A model generated the notes under the pieces. That model was not told where the DNA came from, made no database searches, and saw only the letters and a program-made list of their open reading frames with translations. From the NCBI RefSeq assembly GCF_004145845.1, contig NZ_SELP01000001.1, positions 496,001 through 560,000 on the forward strand: 64,000 nucleotides of DNA, in the 5' to 3' direction. Position numbers and translations under genes: made by a program. Shown here piece after piece: positions 8,048-18,595 of this stretch (position 1 is its first letter; every line of letters starts with the position of its first letter). The stretch is from Loktanella sp. IMCC34160. Its GTDB lineage: Bacteria; Pseudomonadota; Alphaproteobacteria; Rhodobacterales; Rhodobacteraceae.

Positions 8048-10483
8048 TCAGCCCCGCACCCGGCTGTTGTCCGGGTCATAGGGGCAGGGCGGGATCACGC
8101 GGGCGGGGAAATGGGTGCCCAGCATGTCAATGGCTACTTCCGTCCCGACCTCTGCCCGGTCGGGGTCCAGATAGGCCAGCGCAAGGTTCAGGTTGGTACG
8201 GTATCCCCACTCGCCCGAGGTGACGGTGCCGACGACCCGCCCATCGGCCATGACCGATGATCCGGGCCGCGCCGACCGGTCGTCGCAGTCGACCGCAAGC
8301 GTCACCAGCCGCTTGCGCGGCCCCGTGGCGGTGCGGGCCAAGAGCGCCTCGCGCCCGACAAAGCCGGGCTTGTCCAGCGTCACGAACCGGCCCAGCCCGG
8401 CCTCGAACGGGTCAAATTCGGTCAGGATGTCGGATTTCCAGTGCAGGTATCCCTTTTCCAGCCGCATCGCATCTACCGCGCGGCTGCCGAACAGGCGCAG
8501 CCCGTGGGCATCCCCCGCGCGGAGCAGCGCAAGATAGGCCGCGTAAAGCTGGGCGTTGGGCACGTGGATTTCATAGGCCAGTTCGCCCGAATAGCTGACC
8601 GCCATGACCACGGCCGGGGCGATGCCGACGAAACATTCGCGCACCGACAGCCACGGGAACGCGGCCGCCGACCAATCGCTACGCGACGCGGCCGACAACA
8701 CATCGCGCGCCTTTGGCCCGGCCAGCACAAGGATGGTCCAATCGTTGGTCAGTGACCGGATCGTGACATCCTCGCCCGCGTGCAGATGCGCCCGCAGCCA
8801 GTCCATATCGTGATACTCCGCCGCCGCCGCCGACCCGAACCAGATCCGGTCCGGCCCCCGGTCTGAGGCGGGCAGGTTGGCGATGGTCGCCTCGGATTTC
8901 AGCATCCCGTGGTGGTTCAGCAGATAGGCAAGGCCGACCCGCCCCGGCTTACGCGGCAGACGCCCGCAGATCATCCGGTCAAGGAAGCCTTGTGCGTCCG
9001 CACCGGTGATTTCGTAGCGGTTGAACCCGTTCACCTCGGTCAGGCCGACATTGGTCTGCACGGCCTCCACCTCGGCCCCGACGACCGCGTGCACCTCGTT
9101 GAAGCGGAACCCCAGCGTTTCCGCGAAATCCGGTGCGGGTTTGATGTAATCGACCCGTTCCCAGCCGTTGACCACGCCAAACTCCGCCCCCTCGGCGGCA
9201 AGGATCGGGGTCAGGGGGGTGGTCTTCATCGGCCGCCCGGCGGGCCGGTGTTCGTGCGGATAGTGAAAGCGGAATTCGTTCTGGTAATCCTCGATCGCCT
9301 TCAGGGCGGTCAGTTCGACATTGGCGTGTCCGGTGAACCGGCGCGGGTCCAGCACCCAGGTGTCATAGCAGGCCTCGCCATGGACGATCTGCTGCGCCAG
9401 AAGCCAGCCGTGACCGCCGCCTTCTCCCAGACCAGCCCGCAGGCCGATGATGCAAAAGGCGTTGCGTTTACCGGGAATTGGCCCGACCAGCGGCGCGCCG
9501 TCGATCGTATAGGTGATCGGCCCGTTGACGACGGTGTGGATGCCGACCTCGGTCAGGGCGGGCATCCGGGCAAAGGCCCCTTCCAGCACATCCGTCACCC
9601 GGTCCAGATCGTCGGGGCAGAGCGCATTGACGAAATTCGGGTCGATCCCGTCCATCCCCCATGTCTTGCAGCCCTGTTCGTAGAACCCGACAAGCAGGCC
9701 GTTCTTTTCCTGTCGGCAGTAATAGTCGCTGATCGGGCAGCGGATCAGCGGCATCCGGTGGCCCGCGTCGCGGATCGCGGGGATTTCCTCGGTCAGGAAA
9801 TACTGGTGCTCCATCGACATGACGGGGTGGTGGACGCCCATCATCGCGCCGACCTCGTTCACCCGGTAGCCGCAGGCGTTGACGACGATATCGGCGTGGA
9901 TCGTGCCCTTGGGTGTCTCCACCTCCCATGTGTCATCGGACAATTGGCGCAGGGCGGTGACGGGGGTCTGGCGGTGCACCTCGGCCCCGGCGGTGCGGGC
10001 GCGGCGGGCCAGCGCCTGACACAGCTGCGCCGGGTCGATATCCCCGTCCAGCGGGTCCCACAGCCCGCCAATCAGGTTGTCAGTGGAAATCAGCGGGTGA
10101 CGGCGGGCGCATTCCGCCGCGTCGATCACCTCGAAATTCACGCCCATGCCGCGGGCCATCGACGCAAAATGCCGGTAGCCGTCCATCTGCGCCTCGGTAT
10201 TGGCCAGCCGGATGCCGCCGTCGCCGTGGTGGTAATTGATCGGATAGTCGGGGTCTTCGGACAGTTCCTTATACAGCGCGATGGAATGGCTTTTCAGCCC
10301 GACCATCGTCTGGTTCATGCCGAAATTCGTCACCTGCGCCGCTGAATGCCAAGTGGTGCCAGAGGTCAGTTCGTCCCTTTCAAGCAGCATGACATCGGTC
10401 CAGCCCTCCTGCGTCAGGTGATAGAGCGTGGAACAGCCCGCGATCCCGCCGCCGATCACCACAACCTTTGTCCGTGTCTTCAT
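8048..10483 (-). CDS. FAD-dependent oxidoreductase with GcvT domain (DMGDH/sarcosine dehydrogenase-like)
   Basis: An 811-residue flavoprotein of the dimethylglycine/sarcosine dehydrogenase family, which oxidatively demethylates N-methylated amines and transfers the one-carbon unit to tetrahydrofolate. The Rossmann motif VVVIGGGIAGCSTLYHL is at residues 7-23. SGTTWHSAA places His46 at the position that covalently binds FAD in the family. A DAO domain spans to about 400, and the GcvT aminomethyltransferase domain with its C-terminal barrel spans about 430-811. ATG 10483 was chosen over longer in-frame starts because it begins right before the Rossmann strand and has GGGGAC upstream. It is divergent from the MttB-family gene, with shared control region 10484-10664. 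The true substrate is not determinable. Confidence 0.88.
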   Translation of the reverse strand: MKTRTKVVVIGGGIAGCSTLYHLTQEGWTDVMLLERDELTSGTTWHSAAQVTNFGMNQTMVGLKSHSIALYKELSEDPDYPINYHHGDGGIRLANTEAQMDGYRHFASMARGMGVNFEVIDAAECARRHPLISTDNLIGGLWDPLDGDIDPAQLCQALARRARTAGAEVHRQTPVTALRQLSDDTWEVETPKGTIHADIVVNACGYRVNEVGAMMGVHHPVMSMEHQYFLTEEIPAIRDAGHRMPLIRCPISDYYCRQEKNGLLVGFYEQGCKTWGMDGIDPNFVNALCPDDLDRVTDVLEGAFARMPALTEVGIHTVVNGPITYTIDGAPLVGPIPGKRNAFCIIGLRAGLGEGGGHGWLLAQQIVHGEACYDTWVLDPRRFTGHANVELTALKAIEDYQNEFRFHYPHEHRPAGRPMKTTPLTPILAAEGAEFGVVNGWERVDYIKPAPDFAETLGFRFNEVHAVVGAEVEAVQTNVGLTEVNGFNRYEITGADAQGFLDRMICGRLPRKPGRVGLAYLLNHHGMLKSEATIANLPASDRGPDRIWFGSAAAAEYHDMDWLRAHLHAGEDVTIRSLTNDWTILVLAGPKARDVLSAASRSDWSAAAFPWLSVRECFVGIAPAVVMAVSYSGELAYEIHVPNAQLYAAYLALLRAGDAHGLRLFGSRAVDAMRLEKGYLHWKSDILTEFDPFEAGLGRFVTLDKPGFVGREALLARTATGPRKRLVTLAVDCDDRSARPGSSVMADGRVVGTVTSGEWGYRTNLNLALAYLDPDRAEVGTEVAIDMLGTHFPARVIPPCPYDPDNSRVRG

Positions 10484-10549
10484 CGCCTGTCCCCTTTGGC
10501 CCGTCGCGCCCATGTCCGCCGCTTTGCCCCCGTCGATCAAGGGGAGGGG

Positions 10550-10610
10550 CACAGTTTCGAAATATTCGAATGTGGAATGCGAAAGACATGCAGGCGCGAC
10601 AGTTTCGTTG
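10550..10610. promoter_or_regulatory. Divergent control region with two ACAGTTTCG sites
   Basis: The 181-nt divergent spacer holds CACAGTTTCGAAATATTCGAATGTG (10550-10574), an imperfect palindrome built around two TTCGAA units, and a second ACAGTTTCG at 10599-10607. The same ACAGTTTCG half-site forms a perfect inverted repeat upstream of the LysR gene at 14784. I infer an operator for that regulator. Core promoter hexamers are not clear. Confidence 0.5.
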
Positions 10611-10664
10611 ATCCCCTGCGGGAACTGGCTTTTGCTGTCCCGTGACGGGCAGGAGGAATGCGGG

Positions 10665-12197
10665 ATGGACAGGCCGCGCAGGCGCAGTGGCGGACGACAG
10701 GACCGGTTGGCCCTGCGGGCGGCAGGCCCGGACAACCCCTGCCCACCGGGGCAGCGGGGCGGGCAGTATCGGCCCCTGTCCGATGCCGATTTGCGGGCGA
10801 TCTATGACACCGCCCTGCGGCTTTTGGCGGAACTGGGCCTGGGCGAGGTGCCCGCCCGCCTGCGCGCCGACCTTCTGGCGGCGGGCGCGGTCGCGGACGG
10901 GCGGGGCCGGGTGCTGTTCCCCCGCGCGCTGGTCGAGGACGCCATCGCGGCGGCCGCGCGGGTCTTCACCCTGCACGGACGGGACGAGGCCCGGTCGATC
11001 ACGGTGGGCGGCGAGGCGGTTCATTTCGGAACCGGCGGCGCGGCGGTGCAGACGCTGGACCTTGAGACCGGGCTTTACCGCCCCTCGACCCTTGCGGACC
11101 TGCATGATTTTACCCGGCTTCAGGACCGGCTGGAAAATGTCAGCTGGTTCACCCGTTGCTGCGTCGCCACCGACCTTCCGGATGTGTTCGACCTCGATGT
11201 GAACACGGCCTATGCGCTGGTCCGCAACACCACGAAACCGGTCGCGACCTCCTTCACCCTTGCGGACCACGTTGCGCCCATCGTTTCGCTGCTGGATATC
11301 GTGGCGGGGGGCGACCGCGCGTTTTCGAAACGCCCCTTCCTCAAGGCGCATATCAGTCCGGTCATCTCGCCCATGCGGTTTGGCGAGGACGCGGTGGATG
11401 TGGTCTATGAATGCATCCGGCACAACATCCCCATGTCCTGCATCACCGCCGCGCAATCCGGGGCGACCGCGCCCGCGACCCTTGCCGGGTTTCTGGCGCA
11501 ATCGCTGGCGGAAACGCTGGCCAGCCTAGTGATGGTCCATGCGATCCGGCCGGGGTTTCCGATGGTGTTTTCCAACTGGCCGCTGGTGATCGACCTGCGC
11601 ACCGGGGCCTTCGCGGGCGGCGGCGGAGAGATCGCGGTGATGAACGCTGCCTCGGCCCAGTTGTCTAACTGGCTGGGGCTGCCGTCGGGGGTGGCCTCGT
11701 CAATGACCGATGCCAAGGCGATCGACGCGCAATACGGGGCCGAAAAGGGGCTGACCGCGCTGGCCGCCGGTCTGGCCGGGGGCAACCTGATCTATGAAAG
11801 CTCGGGCATGACCGCCTCGCTTCTGGGGGCGAGTTTCGAGGCTTTCGTTCTGGACAACGAGATGATCGGACACATCTACCGGACGCTGCGCGGGATCGAG
11901 GTGAGCGAGGAGACGCTGGGTTTTGAGGCGATCTGCGACAGCGTGCTGGGCGAGGGGCATTTCCTTGGCCACGCCCAGACCCGCGCGGCGATGGAGCGGG
12001 ACTATTACTATCCCCCGTTGGCCGACCGCGACCCGCCGGTGACATGGGCCGAAAAGGGCGCGCCGGACATCTGGGACAGGGCACGGGAAACTGCGCGGGA
12101 CATTCTGGACACGCACCGCCCCGACTACCTGAGCACCGAACAGGATCGGGCGATCCGGGCGGCGTTTCCGATCAGGCCCGTTCCCTCCGGTCCCTAG
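10665..12197 (+). CDS. MttB-family (trimethylamine methyltransferase-like) protein, non-pyrrolysine
   Basis: A 510-residue member of the MttB superfamily. Methanogen trimethylamine methyltransferases carry pyrrolysine at an in-frame TAG; this gene has no internal TAG, so it belongs to the non-pyrrolysine branch, some members of which demethylate glycine betaine or related quaternary amines. The C-terminal pattern YYYPPLADRDPPVTW...RARETARDIL is typical. The start at 10665 has AGGAGG 8 nt upstream. No corrinoid protein gene lies nearby, which the anaerobic systems require. The divergent partner is a DMGDH-like flavoprotein, suggesting methylated-amine use. Its stop overlaps that of the convergent decarboxylase gene by 3 nt. 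Confidence 0.85.
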   Translation: MDRPRRRSGGRQDRLALRAAGPDNPCPPGQRGGQYRPLSDADLRAIYDTALRLLAELGLGEVPARLRADLLAAGAVADGRGRVLFPRALVEDAIAAAARVFTLHGRDEARSITVGGEAVHFGTGGAAVQTLDLETGLYRPSTLADLHDFTRLQDRLENVSWFTRCCVATDLPDVFDLDVNTAYALVRNTTKPVATSFTLADHVAPIVSLLDIVAGGDRAFSKRPFLKAHISPVISPMRFGEDAVDVVYECIRHNIPMSCITAAQSGATAPATLAGFLAQSLAETLASLVMVHAIRPGFPMVFSNWPLVIDLRTGAFAGGGGEIAVMNAASAQLSNWLGLPSGVASSMTDAKAIDAQYGAEKGLTALAAGLAGGNLIYESSGMTASLLGASFEAFVLDNEMIGHIYRTLRGIEVSEETLGFEAICDSVLGEGHFLGHAQTRAAMERDYYYPPLADRDPPVTWAEKGAPDIWDRARETARDILDTHRPDYLSTEQDRAIRAAFPIRPVPSGP

Positions 12198-13627
12198 GCC
12201 GGATCATTCACGCAGACGTCGTAGGCGCCGATGATTTCGCTGGCCAGCAGGTCGGCGTCCTCGTCCTGCATGGCATATCCGATGACAGAGACCCGGATGA
12301 TCTTGCGCCCGGCCCATTCCCCATGTGTCGGATAGACCTTGCCGCGGTCCTGGACACGATGCAGCACGCGCATGGTCAGATCGTCGCCGTCCGGGCCGTC
12401 CCCACAGGCAATCGCGACCTGATTGGAATGAATCTCGTTCAGAACCGAAATGCCCGGATGCGCCGAGACCTTGGCGGCGATGCGCGCGGCCAGCCTGCAA
12501 TGCCGGGCGACAAGTTCGCGGACGCCGGCCCGCCCCAGATGCCTGAGAATGGCATAGCTTGGAATGCCACGCGCCCGGCGTGACAGTTCGGGTGTGGAAT
12601 CGGAGGGTTCCCAATGGGCCGTGGTATCCGGAAGATAGGCCCCGCGCGCAGACATGGAGGCCACCAGCGGCGCGCGATCGCGCACGATCACCATGCCCGC
12701 GTCAAACGGCGCATTCAGCCATTTGTGAAGATCGACGGCCCAACTGTCTGCGTCGCCGACATGGGCGAGCCGGTCGCGCAGGTCCGGCACAGCGGCGAGC
12801 CAAAGCCCAAATGCCCCGTCCACGTGAACCCAGCCCTTCTTTTCCCTGACAAGGGGTATCAGCTCTGCAAACGGATCGAAGGCGCCGGTGTTGATCTGCC
12901 CGGCCTGAAGAACGACGAGGGGCGGGGCATCGCAGTCCGCCAGCGCCTTTTCAAGCGCGGCGGGCTTGATCCTGCCTTCCGCGTCGGTCGCGACCCTTTT
13001 TGCGCGGGCCGCCCCAAGGCCCGCATAGCGAAGGGCGGCGAAGGGTGCGGAATGCGCGTCGGCCCCGATAAGGATCGGAAACTCGGGCGCGCCGAACAGC
13101 CCGTCAGCCTCCACATCCCAGCCACGGGCGGCAAGCAGCGCATGCCGCGCCGACATGATGCCGACCATATTGGCCACTGTTCCCCCGGTGACCAGCCCCG
13201 CGCCACTTTCGGGAGGCAGAGACAGCAGGTCGATCACCCAGTCGCAGACGGCGCGTTCCATTCCGGTGACAGCGGGCGTTTCGAACGACGATCCGGCGTT
13301 CTGACCCCAGGCCGAAACGAGAAAGTCAGCCGCGACCCCGACAGGATGCGATCCGCCGAGCACATAGCCATAGAACGACGGCCGCGCCATGCTGTGGATC
13401 GCGCCTTCGGCGTCGCGAATGATATGTGCGATCACCTCGTCTTCGGGGCTGCCGGTCTCGGGCATCCCGGTCAGGAATTTCGCCACCGCGCTGTCCAGAT
13501 CGACGGTCGGTCGCGCGGGTGCATCGGGTAGGTCTTCGCGGTAACGTTGGGCCGCAGCAGCGGCATCGGTCAGCGCCTGGGCTTGCGCGTCGGTAAGGCC
13601 GCGTCCCCTGTTGTTCCGGTCTGCCAT
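12194..13627 (-). CDS. PLP-dependent decarboxylase (group II, aromatic amino acid/glutamate decarboxylase-like)
   Basis: A 477-residue fold-type I PLP enzyme of the pyridoxal-dependent decarboxylase family. The PLP-binding lysine is in DLHKWLN (Lys302), preceded by HVDGAFGLW with the conserved cofactor-binding Asp. TGGTVANM near residues 147-154 is the phosphate-binding segment. The substrate could be an aromatic L-amino acid, glutamate or another amino acid. The family is sure, the specificity is not. It is convergent with the MttB-family gene (stops overlap within CTAG at 12194-12197) and is transcribed in the same direction as the upstream LysR gene, 127 nt apart. Confidence 0.88.
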   Translation of the reverse strand: MADRNNRGRGLTDAQAQALTDAAAAAQRYREDLPDAPARPTVDLDSAVAKFLTGMPETGSPEDEVIAHIIRDAEGAIHSMARPSFYGYVLGGSHPVGVAADFLVSAWGQNAGSSFETPAVTGMERAVCDWVIDLLSLPPESGAGLVTGGTVANMVGIMSARHALLAARGWDVEADGLFGAPEFPILIGADAHSAPFAALRYAGLGAARAKRVATDAEGRIKPAALEKALADCDAPPLVVLQAGQINTGAFDPFAELIPLVREKKGWVHVDGAFGLWLAAVPDLRDRLAHVGDADSWAVDLHKWLNAPFDAGMVIVRDRAPLVASMSARGAYLPDTTAHWEPSDSTPELSRRARGIPSYAILRHLGRAGVRELVARHCRLAARIAAKVSAHPGISVLNEIHSNQVAIACGDGPDGDDLTMRVLHRVQDRGKVYPTHGEWAGRKIIRVSVIGYAMQDEDADLLASEIIGAYDVCVNDPA

Positions 13628-13659
13628 TGGGTGCCTCGTCCTTTAAGGGGTGGCGCCAG

Positions 13660-13705
13660 TATGCCGGATTTTCAAAAGAATTGCGCCTGCAATATTTTGG
13701 CATCC
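13660..13705 (-). promoter_or_regulatory. AT-rich palindromic region upstream of decarboxylase
   Basis: ATTGC-GCCT-GCAAT (13680-13693) inside an AT-rich patch (GATTTTCAAAAGAATTGC ... AATATTTTGG), 35-75 nt upstream of the decarboxylase start. It looks like a regulator site of Lrp/AsnC or LysR type, but no regulator can be named. Confidence 0.3.
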
Positions 13706-13754
13706 GCTTCGCGCATGCGACGGGCGAGGCCGGGATTTCTGCCGCATTCGAAAT

Positions 13755-14753
13755 CTAGGTCGAGCCTGCGTTCGTCTCGCTTGCCAGCATTTCGAACCGT
13801 CCGGCCAGCCATGGGTAGCGCGTGATGGTCTGGTCGATGATCTGCCGCTGCACTGCCCCGCGCAGCCCGGTTTCGATCAGGGCGCGGATCGGGGCGGGCA
13901 GGTCTTCGCGGCAGATCAGGGCGATGGTCCGGGAAAATGCCCGTCCCGGCACGGGCGCGGCGCATAGCTCGCCGTGATAGCGCTGGGCGCGGGCGAAGGT
14001 CAGCGCGGTGGTGATGGTCCACCCCCGCCCGGCCGCGACCATGGCAAGGATGGCGTGGGTGCTTTCGAACTCCATCCGTTGCGGGAACCGCGCGCCCAGC
14101 CGCCGCAGCTGCGCCTCGATCCGGCGGCCGATCTGCTGTTTGCGGCTGTAGCGCAGAAGCGGCAGGGCGTCGGCCTGCCCCTGAAGGGCGGTCAGGTCGG
14201 GGGCGGGGCCGGGCAGGGACCGGGGCGTGACCAGGATGAAGGGGTCGCGCAGGATCGCGTCTTCGATCAGCCCCGGCGCTTCGCGGTCCATCGCGGCGGC
14301 GATGCCCACGTCCACCTGTTCGGTTTCCAGAAGCTCGATCACCTCGTGCGAGGGGCGCGAGAGCATGGAAAAATCGCAGCGCGGCATGGCAGCGGACAGG
14401 TGCTGCACCAACGCGGGCGCGACATCGGTGTCGAAGTCTTCCAGATGGGCGATGCGCAACAGGCGCACCACGCTGGCCAGATCGCCGGACCACAGGTCCG
14501 ACACCCCCATCCGCAACAGCCACATCGCCTCGTCCACCCGCCGCAGCAGGGTTTCACCGGCGGGGGTCAGCCGCATCGGCCGCCTGCCGTGATCCAGAAG
14601 CGGGGTGCCAAGCGCGGTTTCAAGGCAGGTCAAGTGGTGCGACGCGGTGCTGATCGACACCCCAAGGCTGTCGGCCCCGTCGCGCAGCGTGCCGCAGCGG
14701 GCGACGGCCTGAAAAGCTTCCAGCCATTTGAGGCTGAGCGGGGATCGTTCCAT
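13755..14753 (-). CDS. LysR-family transcriptional regulator
   Basis: A 332-residue LysR-type regulator. The N-terminal winged helix-turn-helix (about 8-66) contains FQAVARCGTLRDGADSLGVS and STASHHLTCLETALG. The rest is the periplasmic-binding-protein-like effector domain. An inverted repeat CAGTTTCG-N7-CGAAACTG sits 31-53 nt upstream of the start, as expected for autoregulation. The same half-site is found in the divergent MttB/FAD promoter, so I infer that this protein controls methylated-amine genes. The effector is unknown. Confidence 0.9.
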   Translation of the reverse strand: MERSPLSLKWLEAFQAVARCGTLRDGADSLGVSISTASHHLTCLETALGTPLLDHGRRPMRLTPAGETLLRRVDEAMWLLRMGVSDLWSGDLASVVRLLRIAHLEDFDTDVAPALVQHLSAAMPRCDFSMLSRPSHEVIELLETEQVDVGIAAAMDREAPGLIEDAILRDPFILVTPRSLPGPAPDLTALQGQADALPLLRYSRKQQIGRRIEAQLRRLGARFPQRMEFESTHAILAMVAAGRGWTITTALTFARAQRYHGELCAAPVPGRAFSRTIALICREDLPAPIRALIETGLRGAVQRQIIDQTITRYPWLAGRFEMLASETNAGST

Positions 14754-14783
14754 GGCCTGTTCATCCCGGACACCTGACCCGCA

Positions 14784-14806
14784 CAGTTTCGGGTTTTTCG
14801 AAACTG
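14784..14806. promoter_or_regulatory. Perfect inverted repeat CAGTTTCG-N7-CGAAACTG
   Basis: Two 8-bp arms (14784-14791 and 14799-14806) around GGTTTTT, between the LysR start (14753) and the stop of the TraB gene (14824). It is the right size for a LysR box. There is no U-run in either direction to make it a good terminator. Confidence 0.6.
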
Positions 14807-14823
14807 CGTCAAGCGCGGCGCGG

Positions 14824-15828
14824 TCAGCCGTCCAGCCTGGTCAGGGTCCAGCCGTTCGCCTGCAACAGCGACAGAACGCCGGTATCGCCGGGCAGGTGGG
14901 CCGCCCCAAAGGCGATGAAGACGGGGCCGTCGGTTGCCGACGCCGCCGTTTCGATCACCGGGATCCAGGCGATGTTTCGGTCGGTCAGCATTGTCTGTTC
15001 CATCTCGGCAAAAAGGGCGTCGAATTCTTCGGCGGTCATCGAAGGGACGAACCGTCCGGTGATCTTGGCCAGATACCAGCCCCGGATCGGCTGCCCTTCG
15101 AAATAGGCGTCGGTCAGGGCGACCATCATCGCATCCTGAACGTCATTGGGCATCAAGCTGGCCTCCAGCCCGGTGACCTGTTCCTCGAAGGTGCCGGAGG
15201 CAAGGAAATCGAGTGTGGTGCGCCAGTCTTCCAGCGATTGCACTTGGGTGCCCGTGTCGGCCACCGCGTTCATCAGCATGGTATCAAGCCCCACGTCCCC
15301 GGCGGCCATCGCGGCGGCGGCACAGGGGGCCATCGACAGGTTCAGCGACAGGAACCACGGCTGCATCTTGGCGGCCATGAAGCCGGGAATGCCCCGGGCG
15401 ATCGCCGCCTGCTCAAGAGCCGCCCAGATGTCCGGCGCCAGCAGGTCGGGCAGGGTCGGGCCTTCGGTGATGGTGAACAAGGGCGGGTTCGACACGATGT
15501 GCCGCTGAAGCGCGCGCTGATCTTCCAGCGTCGCTTCGACCAACAGAAGATCCGCCCCGGAAAGGTCGGGAAAGGCCATGCCGAAAACCTTGGGCAGCCG
15601 CCGGTCGGGCAGGTGGATGGTGCCAAGGATATGCAGCACCTCCTCGCCCCTGGTCGCCTCCCAATACAGGCCATCGGCGAAAGGGGTCTGCGCGATCAGT
15701 TCGGACAGGTCGGTCAGTTCCCCTTGGGTCAGCATCTCGGTGATCGGCGGGCCGTCGCACAGCGCGGCAACCGGGGTGCCGAGGCCGGCAGAAAGGGCGA
15801 GGGCGGCAAGGGAACGAAACAGACGCAA
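14824..15828 (-). CDS. TraB/GumN family protein
   Basis: A 334-residue TraB/GumN (DUF-type) protein. Some relatives are proposed metalloproteases; the function in alphaproteobacteria is not established. A signal peptide is visible (RLFRSLAALALSAGLGTPVAA, cleavage near residue 22), so it is probably periplasmic. Family motifs are HILGTIHLPDRRL near residues 68-80 and the C-terminal FIAFGAAHLPGDTGVL. It is monocistronic as far as can be seen; the stop is close to the LysR operator. Confidence 0.85.
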   Translation of the reverse strand: MRLFRSLAALALSAGLGTPVAALCDGPPITEMLTQGELTDLSELIAQTPFADGLYWEATRGEEVLHILGTIHLPDRRLPKVFGMAFPDLSGADLLLVEATLEDQRALQRHIVSNPPLFTITEGPTLPDLLAPDIWAALEQAAIARGIPGFMAAKMQPWFLSLNLSMAPCAAAAMAAGDVGLDTMLMNAVADTGTQVQSLEDWRTTLDFLASGTFEEQVTGLEASLMPNDVQDAMMVALTDAYFEGQPIRGWYLAKITGRFVPSMTAEEFDALFAEMEQTMLTDRNIAWIPVIETAASATDGPVFIAFGAAHLPGDTGVLSLLQANGWTLTRLDG

Positions 15829-15897
15829 TGGACAAACCTTTATGCAAGCCGGGGCGTGCGGGAAGGCTAGCGGCGGGCCGGTCCGGTGTCCACCGGA

Positions 15898-16245
15898 TCA
15901 GCCCGCCTGACGGGGCTCGCCGCCCGGGCCGCGCACCAGCCGCCAACCCAGCCGCATCAACGCCTGTCCCAGCCGCACCCGCAGGCCGGGGCGCGGGGCA
16001 GGGCGGGCATCGCGGGCAAAGCGCGGGTCACTGGCCAGTTCGATCAGAAGCGCCCGATGCTGTGCCATGGGGACATCGGGAATGGGCGCATCGGCGGGGC
16101 CATGCGGCGCGGCGTGCAGGTCGGGCCAGAGGTCAAGCCGCTGCGCCTGTCCGCGCCGGACATGGGGGCGGTCCTTGTGCCGTGGATCGGCGGGAAAGGG
16201 GGCGGGGACGACACGATGGTCGACCACGAAGATCGGGGAAAACAT
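15898..16245 (-). CDS. Hypothetical protein, 115 residues
   Basis: Not recognised. It begins MFSPIFVVDHRVVPAPFPAD, is rich in Arg, Pro and Ala, and has no membrane segment or clear motif. ATG 16245 is preceded by AGGA at 8 nt; a longer TTG start at 16275 is possible. The segment RHKDRPHVRRGQAQRLDLWP and the tail with repeated PGLRVRLGQ-like basic residues suggest a small basic cytoplasmic protein. The TraB gene follows 69 nt downstream on the same strand. Confidence 0.6.
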   Translation of the reverse strand: MFSPIFVVDHRVVPAPFPADPRHKDRPHVRRGQAQRLDLWPDLHAAPHGPADAPIPDVPMAQHRALLIELASDPRFARDARPAPRPGLRVRLGQALMRLGWRLVRGPGGEPRQAG

Positions 16246-16480
16246 TGGAATGGTCCTGGAAAAGGGTCTGTTCAAGACGAAGGCGGACAGGCAAGCGGTC
16301 CGCCATAGGGCTGCAACCGGCCTAGCAGGCGGTAAAGTTATAACCTCTCGACATTGCAGCCTCCTTTTCCGGCCCGGAGTTCGGGCGGTTTGTGCGGCGG
16401 TGATAGCCCGGTCACGCGATTCCGCAAAGCCCCTTTGGAACTCTCCTCTCGATTGCGTGACTTTTTTGCCCCTCCGGTTC

Positions 16481-16509
16481 TTGACAGAGGCGGGGCCGTC
16501 CCATACCTC
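16481..16509 (+). promoter_or_regulatory. groESL promoter
   Basis: TTGACA at 16481-16486, 17-nt spacer, TACCTC at 16504-16509. The overlapping CTTG (16480-16483) and CCATACCT (16501-16508) also resemble the alphaproteobacterial RpoH promoter. Transcription would start at about the CIRCE element. The 16246-16480 stretch upstream holds nothing else I recognise. Confidence 0.6.
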
Positions 16510-16516
16510 TCCGCCG

Positions 16517-16543
16517 TTAGCACTCGACCTGAATGAGTGCTAA
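16517..16543. promoter_or_regulatory. CIRCE operator (HrcA site)
   Basis: Perfect TTAGCACTC-N9-GAGTGCTAA, the binding site of the heat-shock repressor HrcA, 54 nt upstream of groES. It implies HrcA control of the operon. hrcA itself is not in this window. Confidence 0.97.
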
Positions 16544-16597
16544 CGGCCCCGGAGGAGGGGTCTGACAGAGATAATTGACAGTCAAGGAGCTGCAACG

Positions 16598-16885
16598 ATG
16601 GCTTTCAAACCGCTGCACGACCGCGTTCTGGTCCGCCGCGTCGAATCCGACGAAAAAACCAAGGGTGGTCTGATCATTCCCGACAGCGCCAAGGAAAAGC
16701 CCGCCGAAGGCGAAATCGTGGCCTGTGGCGAAGGGGCCCGCAAGGATTCCGGCGAACTGATCGCGATGGCCGTCAAGGCCGGTGACCGCGTTCTGTTCGG
16801 CAAGTGGTCCGGCACCGAAGTCACCGTCGAGGGTGAAGACCTGCTGATCATGAAGGAAAGCGACATTCTCGGCATCATCGCCTGA
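16598..16885 (+). CDS. groES: Co-chaperonin GroES (Hsp10)
   Basis: A 95-residue GroES that caps GroEL in the cytoplasm. It starts [22 protein letters not shown] and contains the mobile loop ([18 protein letters not shown], about 23-40). AAGGAG lies 9 nt upstream. First gene of the groES-groEL operon; groEL follows after 45 nt. Confidence 0.98.
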   Translation: MAFKPLHDRVLVRRVESDEKTKGGLIIPDSAKEKPAEGEIVACGEGARKDSGELIAMAVKAGDRVLFGKWSGTEVTVEGEDLLIMKESDILGIIA

Positions 16886-16915
16886 GATACGCCCCTTCCC
16901 TGAAACCAACTTTAG

Positions 16916-18568
<1,653 letters not shown>

Positions 18569-18595
18569 TCTGCCGATCCAACGGATCATGGGGAA

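Noticed and set aside
10665-12197. Pyrrolysine (in-frame TAG) in the MttB-family gene
   Set aside because: The reading frame has no internal TAG between 10665 and 12195; it belongs to the non-pyrrolysine branch.
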